A stretch of DNA of 64,000 nt from Maratus speciosus (Eukaryota; Arthropoda; Arachnida; Araneae; Salticidae). Positions 36,351-47,460 of this stretch are shown in pieces. Where the stretch lies: positions 259,715,696-259,779,695 of the forward strand of contig OZ010793.1 of the NCBI GenBank assembly GCA_963932465.1. The letters are read 5' to 3'. The position numbers were made by a program, and so were the translations under genes. The first letter of the stretch is position 1. Every line of letters starts with the position of its first letter. The notes beneath the pieces are model-generated. The model was not told the DNA's origin, did no database searches, and was given only the letters and a program-made list of their open reading frames with translations.

Positions 36351-37242
36351 GTTTCAATTCACGTGATTTTCATTTTGCGCCAACTATTGCACTTGGCGAC
36401 AATGCTGTCCGTATAACGAAAAAGTACCGCATACATTTTGGCATGGTGTCTGTATAACGGAAAAATATTGAAATTTGTTGTCAGATCATATAAACAGCTA
36501 TGAAAACAAACTTAATGAGCGTTTTTTTTTATATGTTTATTTTATATGTATATTATTCATGTTTTTGTGCACAAATTACATCTCTTTCTGTATAAAATTA
36601 GAGAAACGGCTTTTTTAATCGTATAAATAAATCGTATAAATATCGAAAAAAAAATGCGTATGTATATAAAATCAAGCAGTGGATAGGTTCCCGGAAAATG
36701 TTGCCAAATTTCCTTTTTCGCCAACGCACCTATACTGGAAAAGTACCTAAAGCACATTAAAATCGCGCAGTTAGGAGCTCATACAGTACAGCGTCGTCTA
36801 TTGGCAGTTATTTTATTAGTAGCATCGGGAGGAAGATGTAAAGATGTACTTTAAATTCTCACCCATAGATTTTGAAAAAATATCTTAAAAGAGCGGAGTT
36901 TAAATTAAATTTTGGTGACCTCCTTTATGAAAGATTAATAGTTTTAAATGGGAATTTCACCAAATCAGCTAGCTATTGCCAAGTTGACCAACATTTGGCG
37001 CTACTATGGTAACCCTGCATTAGTATTTTTCAACAATTACTCATTTCAATGAGGTGGTCCTACCGGAATCGTGAGGGACACACAGAGACTTGGATTTTAT
37101 ATAAATAGATAAACTCATATATTTCTTAGTTTTCAAAAATTATGAGAAATAATAAAATATATCAATGAATATTTTTGAAGGAAAGCAATATTTACTTATA
37201 CAACATGTTTCAAAATGATGTAAACAGTATCAACTCAATATA

Positions 37243-38619
37243 CAGTCGGCTCTCGTTAATTCGAACTCGTTGGGACCACAAGAAATGTTCGAATTATCCA
37301 GAGTTCGAATTATGAAAAGTATGAGAGAAAAACATATTTAAAGGGGTGCTATTACAAAGGAATTAATGTTATAATATTTTTTTAATTTATTTCGGCTGTT
37401 ATCGTTAGAATATGACTTAATATTAAATTAAAAGATATAAATACATAAACTAATTATTAATATTAAAATAACATAAATAAAACATAAAAATTAGTAATAC
37501 GAGGGTGAATCAATAATGATTGTCCCGGAAGTGTATAAAATATTTGTACTGCGATGGTTGATGTGGAATATTGAAGCCTAATGTCTTAGATGCCTATATG
37601 CTCAATTTCAGAACTGTAGCTGCTATATTAACATATTTTTTTCCCTTTTTGGTATGAGAATTCGCACCTAGCTTGAAAGGGTGTGTGTGTGTGTGTGTGG
37701 GGGGGGGTGACAGTGAATGGGACGTAGCTACTGTCTTTTGGACTCGGGATCATGGTGATGTAGTGACGTTCATCCACTGTTACAAATCTATCACAGAAAT
37801 GCTTCAGTTCTGGCTCCATTCCAGCCTTTTCTCCCAACACCGCCCTCCCCCTTTCAAGCTATGTTCCACCTCTCACACCTAAAACGAAAAATATTAGTTA
37901 ATATAGCAGCTACGGTTCTGAAATTGAGCATATAGGCATCTAAGACAATAGATTTCAATATTCCACATCAACCATCGCAGTACAAATATTTTATACACAC
38001 TCGGGACAGTAATTATTGAACCACCCTCGTACAGTATAAAACAACTGCATTAAAATTTTCATTAATTGTACTATAATTTTCTTGCCTGAAATTATATGAA
38101 CATTTAAGAAATTATTCACACTATTTAATATCACTATGACAAAATTTATCAATTGTTGTTTGCTTAGTCCTATTCATTTTTGACTTTTGAAAAGAGGTTT
38201 CCCCTATCTTTAACAGATGTCCACCATGTGGATTTCTCGGAATGTCACTGGGTCAAATGCTACAGAAAAGATTAGAAAGAAGCACAATGGAAGAAGGGGT
38301 GGAGGTGTCATTGATGGACAGATGGGGCACTAAGAAAGCGGATATCAAATGTGGATTATATGTATACTAGTTCAGAATAATTCTGTCAAAAATGAAAGAA
38401 AGAAAGTTATTTCAAGGATCCAAAATCCGTGAGAAAGTAAGGAAAAGTAAAAAAATGGAATTTTCGTTAGTTCAAATTAAACGATGTCAAGAGAAAACGA
38501 GTTCGAATAAATGAAAATTTTTAACGTTATTTTGCCATTGAAAATTTCGGGACTTCATGCTTAGTTCGAATTAAGCGAAGATTCGATTTATCCGATTTCG
38601 AATTAACGAGAGCCGACTG
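37243..38619. mobile_element. pogo/Tigger-like element with TA flanks
   Basis: CAGTCGGCTCTCGTTAATTC and its mirror ending GAGCCGACTG are flanked by TA. TTCGAATT motifs repeat inside both ends. The interior near 38160-38350 has no clear transposase. It is interrupted by a mariner-type MITE at 37500-38029. This family is distinct from the CAGTCGAACCTC element at 6859. Confidence 0.85.
37500..38029. mobile_element. mariner-type MITE nested in the Tigger-like element
   Basis: CGAGGGTGAATCAATAATGA at the left is mirrored at the right (TTATTGAACCACCCTCG), both flanked by TA. Arms of ~130 bp share GTACTGCGATGGTTGATGTG and CTCAATTTCAGAACTGTAGC-type text. The centre has a GT/G-rich run at 37681-37708. 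Confidence 0.85.
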
Positions 38620-38953
38620 TATTTTATTTATTAAGTAGTAGTATATCCGTTTTTTGCATGGTCGGGAATTAAAAAATAAAATGCTCAAACTCTGAAAGAA
38701 ACACTTAGAAAGAATGCTTCCATTGATAAGAATCACATATCTAAAAGTTATTGGCAATTTTTATCCATAAATGGGAAACATATTACAATTGTTCAAGAAA
38801 ATGAACTTTGCATTTTTAATTCAGTTTAGATTAAACCCTTGACTGCCAGGATGTATGCTGTGTACGCCCTCTCATTTCAGTAATCAACAACCATTATGCA
38901 AACCCCCTTACGTCGTTCACTACACGTACACAATAATGGTTGCATAACCAGAT

Positions 38954-39250
38954 TGCACTAGATTAATTTTAACACAATTATTCTTATTGGTAAATAAATC
39001 ATATTAGATGTAAATTTCAAACTGGGCAAAAAATGTCCGGGCCAGGATTTGAACCAGGGATCTCCTGGCTGAAACCGACAGTGCTCTGCCATCTGAGCTA
39101 TCCCGGACGAATCTGATGGAAATTTCTCACCAAGCTAACCCTAATGATTCCAATCCTGGTCCGGACATTTTTCGCCCAGTTTGAAATTTACATCTAATAT
39201 GATTTATTTACCAATTAGAATAATTGTGTTAAAATTAATCTAGTGTAATT
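38954..39250. repeat. ~100-bp inverted repeat flanking a tRNA-like sequence
   Basis: 38954-39057 and 39152-39250 are near-perfect inverted copies (shared TAACACAATTATTCT, CATATTAGATGTAAATTTCA and CAGTTTGAAATTTACATC). They enclose a tRNA-like sequence. The same tRNA-like unit, without the second arm, lies at 48386-48545. Confidence 0.85.
39036..39107 (-). tRNA. tRNA-like sequence (pseudogene or SINE head), copy 1
   Basis: On the minus strand: TCCGGGATAGCTCAGATGGC (A box TAGCTCAGATGG), an anticodon-arm region with CTGTC/GCCAG imperfect pairing, and B box GGTTCAAATCC. The acceptor stem pairs at six of seven positions. The nominal anticodon is TTT, but position 33 is G and not T, and the T stem has a T-T mismatch. 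A tRNA-derived repeat is more likely than a working tRNA. Confidence 0.55.
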
Positions 39251-39279
39251 TCGTATCCAGCATTTTCTGGAGTTCCATT

Positions 39280-39376
39280 TGTGAGATGAAATCTCACATT
39301 TTTCCCACCTATTCACCTGTTTGCATCTGTGATGGAGCCGCGGCCGTTTTGTGTTTTGTTTCTTTTTTTTTCTTTA
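39280..39376 (+). repeat. Truncated first LTR
   Basis: The first ~95 bases of the LTR (TGTGAGATGAAATCTCACAT onward through GGAGCCGCGGCCG). They are joined within a T-run directly to internal 3' sequence beginning TAATACTCTTGGTCG. Confidence 0.9.
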
Positions 39377-39810
39377 ATACTCTTGGTCGACCAATTTTAC
39401 TTATTATAGTTGCAACTGTTATTTTATATTATTCGAATAATACATTTTTCTTGATATCTCTTGACAGCAAAGTTGTTTGCCTTTTTTTTTGGTGAAATAT
39501 TAATGTTTAATATTTTTTTGATATGAGATCTTTTTAAAGATATACTATGTGCACAATTATTTTTATGGCATGCACACATGTAAATAATTGGAATACTCAT
39601 TCTAAATGTACATATTTATATTGTATATACTACATTGATGTAACATTTATGTATTCCTTTTCCTTCTCTTTTTCCTTTTTGATCACCACATTTTATTTTT
39701 AGGGCTTGTTAATTGGCTTTCAAAATTTTGATTTTCCCATCCTGATGCCAAAAGGTCACCTTTTTACACCTGTCTGGCACATCAAAATTTTATTCGACGT
39801 TGGGGGGTAT
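39377..39810 (+). repeat. Internal 3'-end fragment duplicated upstream of the 5' LTR
   Basis: Nearly identical to 47028-47460, including the terminal TTGGGGGGTAT polypurine region before the LTR. It is the remaining 3' end of a first, mostly deleted element that shares the middle LTR. Confidence 0.9.
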
Positions 39811-40685
39811 TGTGAGATGAAATCTCACATTTTTTTCCACCTATTCACCTGTTTGCATCTGTGATGGAGCCGCGGCCGTTTTGTGTTTTGTTTCTTTTCT
39901 TTTTTCTCCCGTCTCCCAGACAATGTTAGCATACGCCTGTAAGTTGACTTTTCCCCAGTGCTTGCATACGCACGTCATTCATTCATTATTCTTCCCTTCC
40001 TTTTTCTCTCCGTGTTTCATCCGAGGCTGTAAGTGCGCGCATGCTCAGTAGAAAATGGGCGCTTGCTATGATTTCAAACGAGTGACGTTTCGTTTCACGA
40101 ACGAATTAGATTGCGTTACTTTTGGTTTAATTTTCTCATTTGTTTTCCCGAATACCGATGGCTTTTGAATTTGGTCAATTGTTTTAAATCTCTCGCTTAA
40201 TTACTTTTGCGGGCCCCGTAGCGATGTTTATATACTGTCTCTCTTAATTTTTTTTAGGCAGTTAAAGTTCTGACGGGATTGCCGAAACAACGATGTCGAT
40301 ATCTGTTTGTAGTTGTGCCATTTTTTATCAACGAAGTTTTTGTTCTTCAGTTAAATATTTGATATTCTCTCGGGAATTTTTTAATCTAAGTGCTGGTATT
40401 TTCAAGAACCATTTACGGGTGATCAAAAGGGAAAATTATTCATCTTCATCTAAAAATATACTTAAATAAAGATTGATTTAGTCTCAAGAAAGTGTAGTTC
40501 CTGTCTCTTCCTCAACACTGCTTGTTTCAAGTAAGATCGTTTTTGACTTTTCTCCTTTTAAAATGACCTAAAAGAACTAAGTGTAGGGTTATTGTCTCCA
40601 TTGTTTTAAAAGAAGAATTTTTACAACAAACTAATTCTAAAAGACGATCAAAACAATTTGTGAATATTCTAATATTCACGTCACA
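39811..40685 (+). repeat. 5' (middle) LTR, 875 bp
   Basis: TGTGAG...CTCACA-like inverted start and TCACA end. Includes GGAGCCGCGGCCG, and a region with CATGCTCAGTAG and GAGTGACGTTTCG. Differs from the 3' LTR by scattered substitutions and small indels. In retrotransposons this LTR carries the promoter and polyadenylation signals; the exact transcription start is not evident. Confidence 0.95.
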
Positions 40686-40690
40686 ATTCT

Positions 40691-40708
40691 TGGTGCCGAC
40701 TTTGGAGA
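40691..40708 (+). promoter_or_regulatory. Primer-binding site candidate
   Basis: TGGTGCCGACTTTGGAGA begins five bases after the LTR end. TGG complements the CCA end of a tRNA, as expected. I cannot say which tRNA it matches. Confidence 0.65.
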
Positions 40709-41212
40709 AATTCTTGAAAAATGCACCCTGGAATTATAAGAGAGACGGAAATACTTATTTAATTAAAAAAAAAAAAATTAATATGTTATAATGCTGTGAT
40801 ATTTTAATATTTTAGTCTGAAGCTGTTACTTTTTGAAGAGTTTATTTCAATATATTATTTTGTTGAACTTATATTTGTATTTGGGGAACAAATTGCTCAT
40901 TTTTATGTACTTTGAAGAGATTTTTTTTTGTTCTGAGAAGTAAATGGTAGGAAATATCTCCTTTTATTTTTGCAGAGCATGATTTTTCTTTCGATTGTAC
41001 GAAGTGATAGAAGATATTTTTGTTCTTAGTATGCAAATATTTTTACAATGACCTATAATTTTACATTGTTTGAAGGTTCATATGGCAAATATAAAGGCAC
41101 AATTTATTAGAACTAGTGATGTATTTATATATTGTTGAGATTATTAATTTATTTGAATGCTGTTTGTTTGAATTATTGCATTTATTTTTGAATTTTGTTG
41201 TATTTATTCATC

Positions 41213-42182
41213 ATGACGTCAAAAATTAAACCTCTAAGAATAATAGTGACACCTTTTTCTGGTGATCCCGAACTTTTAGATTTTTTTGCTGAGCAAGTTA
41301 AAGCGACCATTTCTTATTCTAACTGGAGTAATGAACAGGCACTTATTTTCCTCAAGTCTAAACTCTCTGATCAGGCATTAAAATTTTATGTTTCCTCTAC
41401 TGCATGTAAAAAGGCAACTTCTCCTGAAGACTTGTTTGATATTTTTAGAAAACATTTTTAAGACAGAGTCAGCTACCTCCATTGCTCTTAAATACAATAG
41501 TATAAAGTTTCTACCTTCAGAATCTATCCGGAATTTTGCTACAAGGTTAGATGATGTTGTTCGTAAACATTTTCCTCAGTTGCCTGATTCCTCCATTGAA
41601 CAGATTCTAATATCAAAATTCACTGATCTCATTCCTAATAATTTAAAAGTTCACATTCTTACACAACACATAGATTCGTTTGACAAAATGATTGAAGCTG
41701 CTGCTTCATATCAAGAGATTCTTGATTCTGTTCAAGCACCTATAATTTCTAATTTGGTTCCACCTTCATACAGTATGTTACATAACTTACTTGAACAACC
41801 TGATGATTCTCTGTCTCATAATAGTCATTCTGCGGACTCATCGGAGGTGTGTAACAAACCTCACTCAGCTACTTCAGGTGATAACTCATCTTGCGATACA
41901 GAGTCCAGGCACAATTCTTCCAGAAACTTAAGACTCAGTCATCATTTCAAACATTCGTATAAACGAATTATTTGCCAGTGGTGCACAAGACCTGGACATT
42001 CAGCAAACAGATGTTTCAAATTGAAATCAAATTTAACTTCCAAATCAAAACAAGCATCTTTCAAAAAACGGCATCACAACTCCTCAGATGATAAACCACA
42101 TTCATCCGACTCTCGACATTCTTCCTCTAAAGTTTCGACCTCCCGTCAGAACTACTCAAATAAAAATCCTCATAGGTACTGA
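41213..42182 (+). pseudogene. gag of the gypsy element, one frameshift
   Basis: The chosen ATG begins MTSKIKPLRIIVTPFSGDPE, a capsid-like N-terminus with PFSGDPELLDFF typical of gypsy Gag. Reading is open to about 41455, where an extra T in a T-run shifts frame; the second part continues KTESATSIALKYNSIKF. A CCHC zinc knuckle CQWCTRPGHSANRC lies near 41975-42020, followed by a Ser/His/Lys-rich tail. The frame ends at TGA (42180-42182). The following protease is in the same frame, so gag and pol are separated only by this stop. The product would package element RNA; this copy is broken by the frameshift. Confidence 0.85.
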
Positions 42183-45100
42183 CACGATTTGGGGAGAAGT
42201 GGGTGTGGAGCTGCTTCACCCCTGTGTCATTTTTTTCCACAGTATAACTCACAAGCTGTCTCTTTCAATAATGTAAATTCTGTTAAAGACCTTGCTGTTC
42301 CCGTTTTTCAATATGAAAGAAGATTCTATAATTCAAACTTAACTCCTGAATGTTTTCAAGAGTTATCTCCAGACACAAATACTCAACTTCCGTCCTTTAA
42401 TGATTTTTCTGCCTTAAGTCGTGACTTTACGCCTTTTCAAATCCAGAATGATATTATTGTACCACGGTCTCCATTGACTAAAATTAACTATCCGATTTCA
42501 TCACAGAGACTTGTTAAATCAGTTGCTAGTCAAACAAATAAAGAAATTCCACTATTTGCAAACTCTGCTATACAAACAACCTCATCTGAAAATGACATAG
42601 TCTTTGTTGAGTCTATCGAATTTTTTCTCCATGCGGAAGTTGATCAACCTACCCTTCCAATTCAATTAACTATTAACAAGAATCCTGCAAATTTTCTTCT
42701 CGATTCAGGTGCAAGCATTTCTCTATTATCAAAATATTATTTTCAACGTATAAAACAGCATGTACATTATAGCAAATTGCTTCAAATGTAAAAATTACCA
42801 CGGTAAATTCTGCTGTTATTTGTTCTGGTTGTATAAACTTGTCATTTAAGATAGGGAAATTTTTCTACAAACATTCTTTTTTTCTCATTGATATTCCTGA
42901 AGATTCTAAGTTTGTTGGTATCCTTGGCTTTGATTTTTTGAAATCTCATAGAGTTGTTATTGATCTACATAATAGCCAAATTAAGATAAATAATAACCTA
43001 CTTGACATCTTAGACTCTGTTTCTGCTCAAGAGGTTGATCAAACACAGGATTTACAAGTCAACACTTTAACTCAAAAGAGGTCTCTACCTGAATCTTCCA
43101 ATAAAAATGTATCAGTGTCTGTTAATTCCAATAATAAAGTACGTAGTTCTCTTCCTTCAAATAATTCTTGTTATTCGAGAAAGAAAGTCGTTATTCCACC
43201 TGACAGTACTGTATATGTACCTGCGGTGTCTTCCTTTCATTCTTGTGATCAATTTTTGTTTGAACCAAAGGAGTATGAATTACCAACTTGTGCATATCAA
43301 TCCATAATTTCTGCAGAACTTAACTTGAAATCTAAAAATGCTAAAAACCTCAGTAGTTACTTTTATATTCCTATCACTAATAATGCTGAAGAACCCATTC
43401 ACATTAATAAAGATTCAGTTTTGGGAACAATTCACGAGATAGATGAAATTCAAGAAGATTTTGATACTCAAAATATTAGTTCTCCCCATGAAATTAATTT
43501 AATTCAAGCTTCTACTGACATTTTAAAGTTAAGAAAATCAGAGTTTAAACTTAGTAATTTTAGCCTAAATCATCTACTTCCATATCAGAAAACAGAATTA
43601 CAAAATTTATTAACTAAATATGATACAGTGTTTTCTTCTTCCTTGAAATCTTTGGGTCAAACGGACAGAGTTATACCTCATATCCAGTTTATCTCAGATG
43701 TTCCTGTTAAGACCCTGCCCTTTCCTGTGCCACAATCTATCCAAGAAGAGGCAAAACAGCAATTGGACACGTTAGTTGATGCAGGAATTATTGAAAGAAG
43801 TATTTCCGAATGGGCATGTCCAATGCTTATGGTTAAAAAGAAAGCATCCTCTCCAAATGAGAAACCTAAATTTCGAATGGCACTTGATCTAAGATTAATT
43901 AATACCATGATTCATAGTTCTTCTTATCCATTACCTAGAATTGATACTATTATTAACAATATTTCTAAATTTAAATACTTCACCACATTAGATTTTCCAT
44001 CTGCATATCATCAGATAAATCTCCCAGAAGAATTTTGCAAGAAACTCTCTCTTTTACTACCGAATGGGGTACTTATAGTTTTTCTCGTTTAATGTTTGGA
44101 CTCAGATCCGCAGCCTCTTCATTTCAAATGTTAATTGATGCCAATAATCAAAGAAAGTAAATTACAAGGTGTTTATGCATATCAGGATGACATTATTGTT
44201 GCTGGTGATTCATTTCAAGAAATGATTCACAAATTAGATGTTTTGTTTTCAATTTTACAGAAACATAACCTTACCTTGTCTCCTGCTAAATGCAAATTTC
44301 ATCAAACAGCCATAGATTACCTTGGTTTTCATTTGCAGAATCATACTATCCAACCAGTGTCTTCTAATGTAACCCAAATTACATCTTTTCCAGCTCCAAA
44401 AACTAAGAAACACTTAAAAAGATTTATTGGTCTATGTGGTTTCTATCGCAGACTTATTCCCAAATATTCTAAACTTATGGATCCACTAATTAAACTTACC
44501 TCTCCAAAGGTTCCTTTTACATGGACGCCAGATCATAATAAAATTTTTACAGAAGTTCAAAACATTTTTTTCTCAAAACCTTTTCTCTCTTTGCCTGATT
44601 GGTCCAAACCATTTTACCTCAATACGGATGCAAGTGGTATAGCTATTTCCGGTGTCCTTCTACAAAAGCGAAATGGTCATCTACTACCTGTGAGTTATTT
44701 TAGTAAATCTTTATCTCCTTCAGAAAGAAAATATCCTGCTCTGAAGCTAGAATTGATGGCAATTGTGAAATCAATTAATGCATTTAAATTTTTTCTGTAT
44801 AATAGACATTTTACGATTTTAAGTGACAGCAAACCTATTGAACATTATAAGTCTACTAGTTCACCAGTTGATCTGACTACGAGATGGTTGGTTGACCTTT
44901 ACAATTATGATTTCACCTTTCAATATCTTAAAGGCGAGAGTAATGTGTTAGCAGATTATTTCTCTCGTGAAGATTTTACAAATAATTCTCAAGATCTTAA
45001 CACTAACCCTGCTTTAATAAGAGATAAAAATATTCTTCCAGTCACTACAAAGTCACCAACTATTGAGTTGCATCACATAGATGATCAAAACCAACAATCT

Positions 45101-46384
45101 CAAGACCCAAAAATGGAAATTTCTGAGTCCACATTCCTCTGTGAACAACGTAAGGATCCTAAAATAATGAAAATAATTGACTCCATAACTTCAGATAAAC
45201 CTAATCCTAAGTTCAAAAATTATTTTATTCATCCTGATACAGGTTTACTTATGATAAAACGTAAATTCTTACAACCTGAAAATTCGCCACATATTAAAAT
45301 TATTGTGCCTCATATTTTAAAGTCAAAAATCTTGCATATTTGCCATATGCCCCACTTCGGTATTGGAAATACTTATAGAAGACTACTCAAAAAATTTTAC
45401 TGGTCAGGAATTTATAAAGATACAAAAAATTTTGTTCTGTCCTGGGAGTTATGCGTTAGACATAAACCACGAAGAATACCTGCAGCACCATTACAAGAGA
45501 TGTTCATCCCTTCTAAACCTGGTGAGCTCGTCTCAATGGATTTCCTAGGCCCTTTTTCGAATAAATTTTATGTGCTGACATTCCTGGATCATTTCTCAAA
45601 ACATATAGAGTTATACCCAATCAAGATTGCTACTGCTCAGTCTGTTGTTAAATCCCTGACCAACTACATCACCACCTATGGTCGCCCGGCTTCTTTAATG
45701 TCTGATCTGGGCCCTCAATTTAATTCACAAGTATTTGATAATTTTACGGAGGGCCTCAAGATCAGTATTGTTCATTCATCCTCTGGGCATCCTCAAACGC
45801 AAGGATCATCAGAGAGAATAAATACCAGCATTAAGTCATCAATTGCTACATTAGCTCAGGAGGGATATAATTTTCAACAGTCCCTAATGATACATAAAAG
45901 CCTATATAACGACACAATACATTCTTCAACTGGATACTCACCATCTTTTCTGCATTTTGGCAGATCTATATCCAATATTTTTGATCTTTTGGATTATCCT
46001 GATCTGGAAGCGTTATCATATCCGTACGATTACTATCAGCATATGTACCAGAAAGTTTATGGAAACATGAAAGAGGCTCAACAGTTATGTAATCAACGTC
46101 AACATAAACGTGCTCATCTACGAAAGTTCCAGTGTGGGGATATTGTTTACATTAGAACTACTGATGCATTTAAGCCAAGAAACATTGGTCCTTATGTTGT
46201 GATAAATGTAATTTCAGATGTGCTTCTTTCTGTTAGGGTTTTAGAAGATGAACTGGACAAGCCTTTTACAATAAATATTAATAGAGTAATACCTGTACAG
46301 AAACGCCAACAACACTTAGTGTTGCAAAGTCCTCATCCAATTACACCTCTACCCCACAATTATAATTTACGAAAAAGACATTAA
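42183..46384 (+). pseudogene. pol of the gypsy element (PR-RT-RH-IN), frameshifted
   Basis: Domains in order: aspartic protease with FLLDSGASISLL (~42690) and ILGFDFL (~42925); reverse transcriptase from about 43610, with the catalytic motif YQDD at ~44178 in place of the common YLDD; RNase H with LNTDASGIAISG (~44620) and LADYFSRE; integrase with an HHCC-like zinc region (~45310-45470) and DDE residues in MDFLGPF, SDLGPQF and GSSERIN; then a GPY-type C-terminal module (NIGPYVV). Defects: a frameshift near 42785, and two compensating shifts near 44050 and 44150 that garble about 30 codons of RT. In the integrase zinc finger the first Cys appears as Trp (SWELC). The order PR-RT-RH-IN identifies Ty3/gypsy. 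It is not functional as it stands. Confidence 0.9.
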
Positions 46385-47460
46385 TATTTGCATTTAAATA
46401 TGTATTTTAATAAATATTAATAGTTAATTTTTTTTTTGTATTTATTTTTAGGTTTATGAGTAGTTGCACCTGACAATGTGATGATGTTATGGCAACAATT
46501 TGTTCACCTAGTATTCTAAGTTCTAGTAAATTTCATTTAATTTTAGCAAAAACATGATGGTAATATCTGTTCCAGGTTATCTGTCTATTCCTTTTTGTTT
46601 TTTTGGTACCATGTTTCCACATTTATAAATTGACATGATCAAGCTTATTACATAGAAATGTATAATGATTTTGATGGTATATTTTTAATTTTTTTTTCTT
46701 TTTGGGGATCTCCACTTTTTTTTATTTTCATACAGCAATATATATATATATATGTACGATACCTAGGTTGATGAATTTTGAGTAATTATGTTAAATATTT
46801 TTGTTGAAGAGTAATCTATTGATGTTGACTTTTTTTATTTTAGAGGTTATACGTGTTGTTTACTGTTGTTGATATTATTTTGATATACATTTTAACTAAT
46901 ATGTTAATGGTAGTGAGTAGCTATATAAATATCTTCAATGAGTAAACAAATTATACTAGTACTCTTGATTTATGAGATACTTTGATTGATGAAAACTTGA
47001 ATAGCTGAAGATGTAAGCTATTCTATAATACTCTTGGTCGACCAATTTTACTTATTATAGTTGCAACTGTTATTTTATATTATTCGAATAATACATTTTT
47101 CTTGATATCTCTTGACAGCAAAGTTGTTTGCCTTTTTTTTTGGTGAAATATTAATGTTTAATATTTTTTTGATATGAGATCTTTTTAAAGATATACTATG
47201 TGCACAATTATTTTTATGGCATGCCACATGTAAATAATTGGAATACTCATTCTAAATGTACATATTTATATTGTATATACTACATTGATGTAACATTTAT
47301 GTATTCCTTTTCCTTCTCTTTTTCCTTTTTGATCACCACATTTTATTTTTAGGGCTTGTTAATTGGCTTTCAAAATTTTGATTTTCCCATCCTGATGCCA
47401 AAAGGTCACCTTTTTACATCTGTCTGGCACATCAAAATTTTATTCGACGTTGGGGGGTAT
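46385..47460 (+). other. Non-coding 3' region of the retrotransposon with polypurine tract
   Basis: No env or other frame follows pol. The last 433 bases are the ones duplicated at 39377-39810. A TTGGGGGGTAT purine-rich tract directly precedes the 3' LTR and would prime plus-strand synthesis. Confidence 0.75.

Larger units (their letters stand above)
34763..36428 (+). mobile_element. Merlin-type element with decayed transposase
   Basis: About 75 bases at each end are inverted repeats: GGTACTTTTCTGTTATGCGG at the left against GGTACTTTTTCGTTATACGG read inward from the right, with shared CATTGTCGCCAAG and GCAAAATGAAAATCACGTGA. It contains a plus-strand IS1595/ISXO2-like transposase remnant, a 26-bp-arm palindrome and a GGCACA-family MITE. 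Merlin is the eukaryotic superfamily related to IS1016/IS1595. A matching 8-9 bp duplication was not found. Confidence 0.65.
32704..36747. mobile_element. Composite flanked by inverted GGTACTTTTCC termini
   Basis: GGTACTTTTCCATTATAG at the left is mirrored by CTATACTGGAAAAGTACC at the right. Inside, 33150-33385 resembles 36545-36747 in direct orientation, sharing CAGTAAATAGGTTGCC- versus CAGTGGATAGGTTCCC-like text and CGCCAA motifs. This suggests two related copies with nested insertions. Flanking duplications do not match, so the outer limits are uncertain. Confidence 0.45.
31462..37109 (-). mobile_element. Minus-strand Helitron containing a cluster of Merlin-type elements
   Basis: Read on the minus strand, the 5' end is TCTATTTATATAAAATCC (from 37109), preceded by A. 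The 3' end is the stem CCGTCA-TTTT-TGACGG, nine bases and CTAG (ending 31462), followed by T. These are canonical Helitron termini with A|T insertion. The span is 5.6 kb because of later insertions at about 32700-36750. No Rep/helicase domain was found. The pairing of these two ends as one element is inferred from orientation and termini. Confidence 0.72.

Noticed and set aside
37628..37882. Overlapping ~70-codon frames across a GT/G-rich run
   Set aside because: They lie inside the mariner-type MITE and include the simple repeat; no transposase motif is visible.
39036..39107. Functional lysine tRNA gene
   Set aside because: The anticodon stem is mispaired, position 33 is G, and the acceptor and T stems have mismatches; kept only as tRNA-like.
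46385..47460. env gene of the gypsy element
   Set aside because: No long open frame or signal peptide after pol; only AT-rich sequence and the duplicated 3' region.
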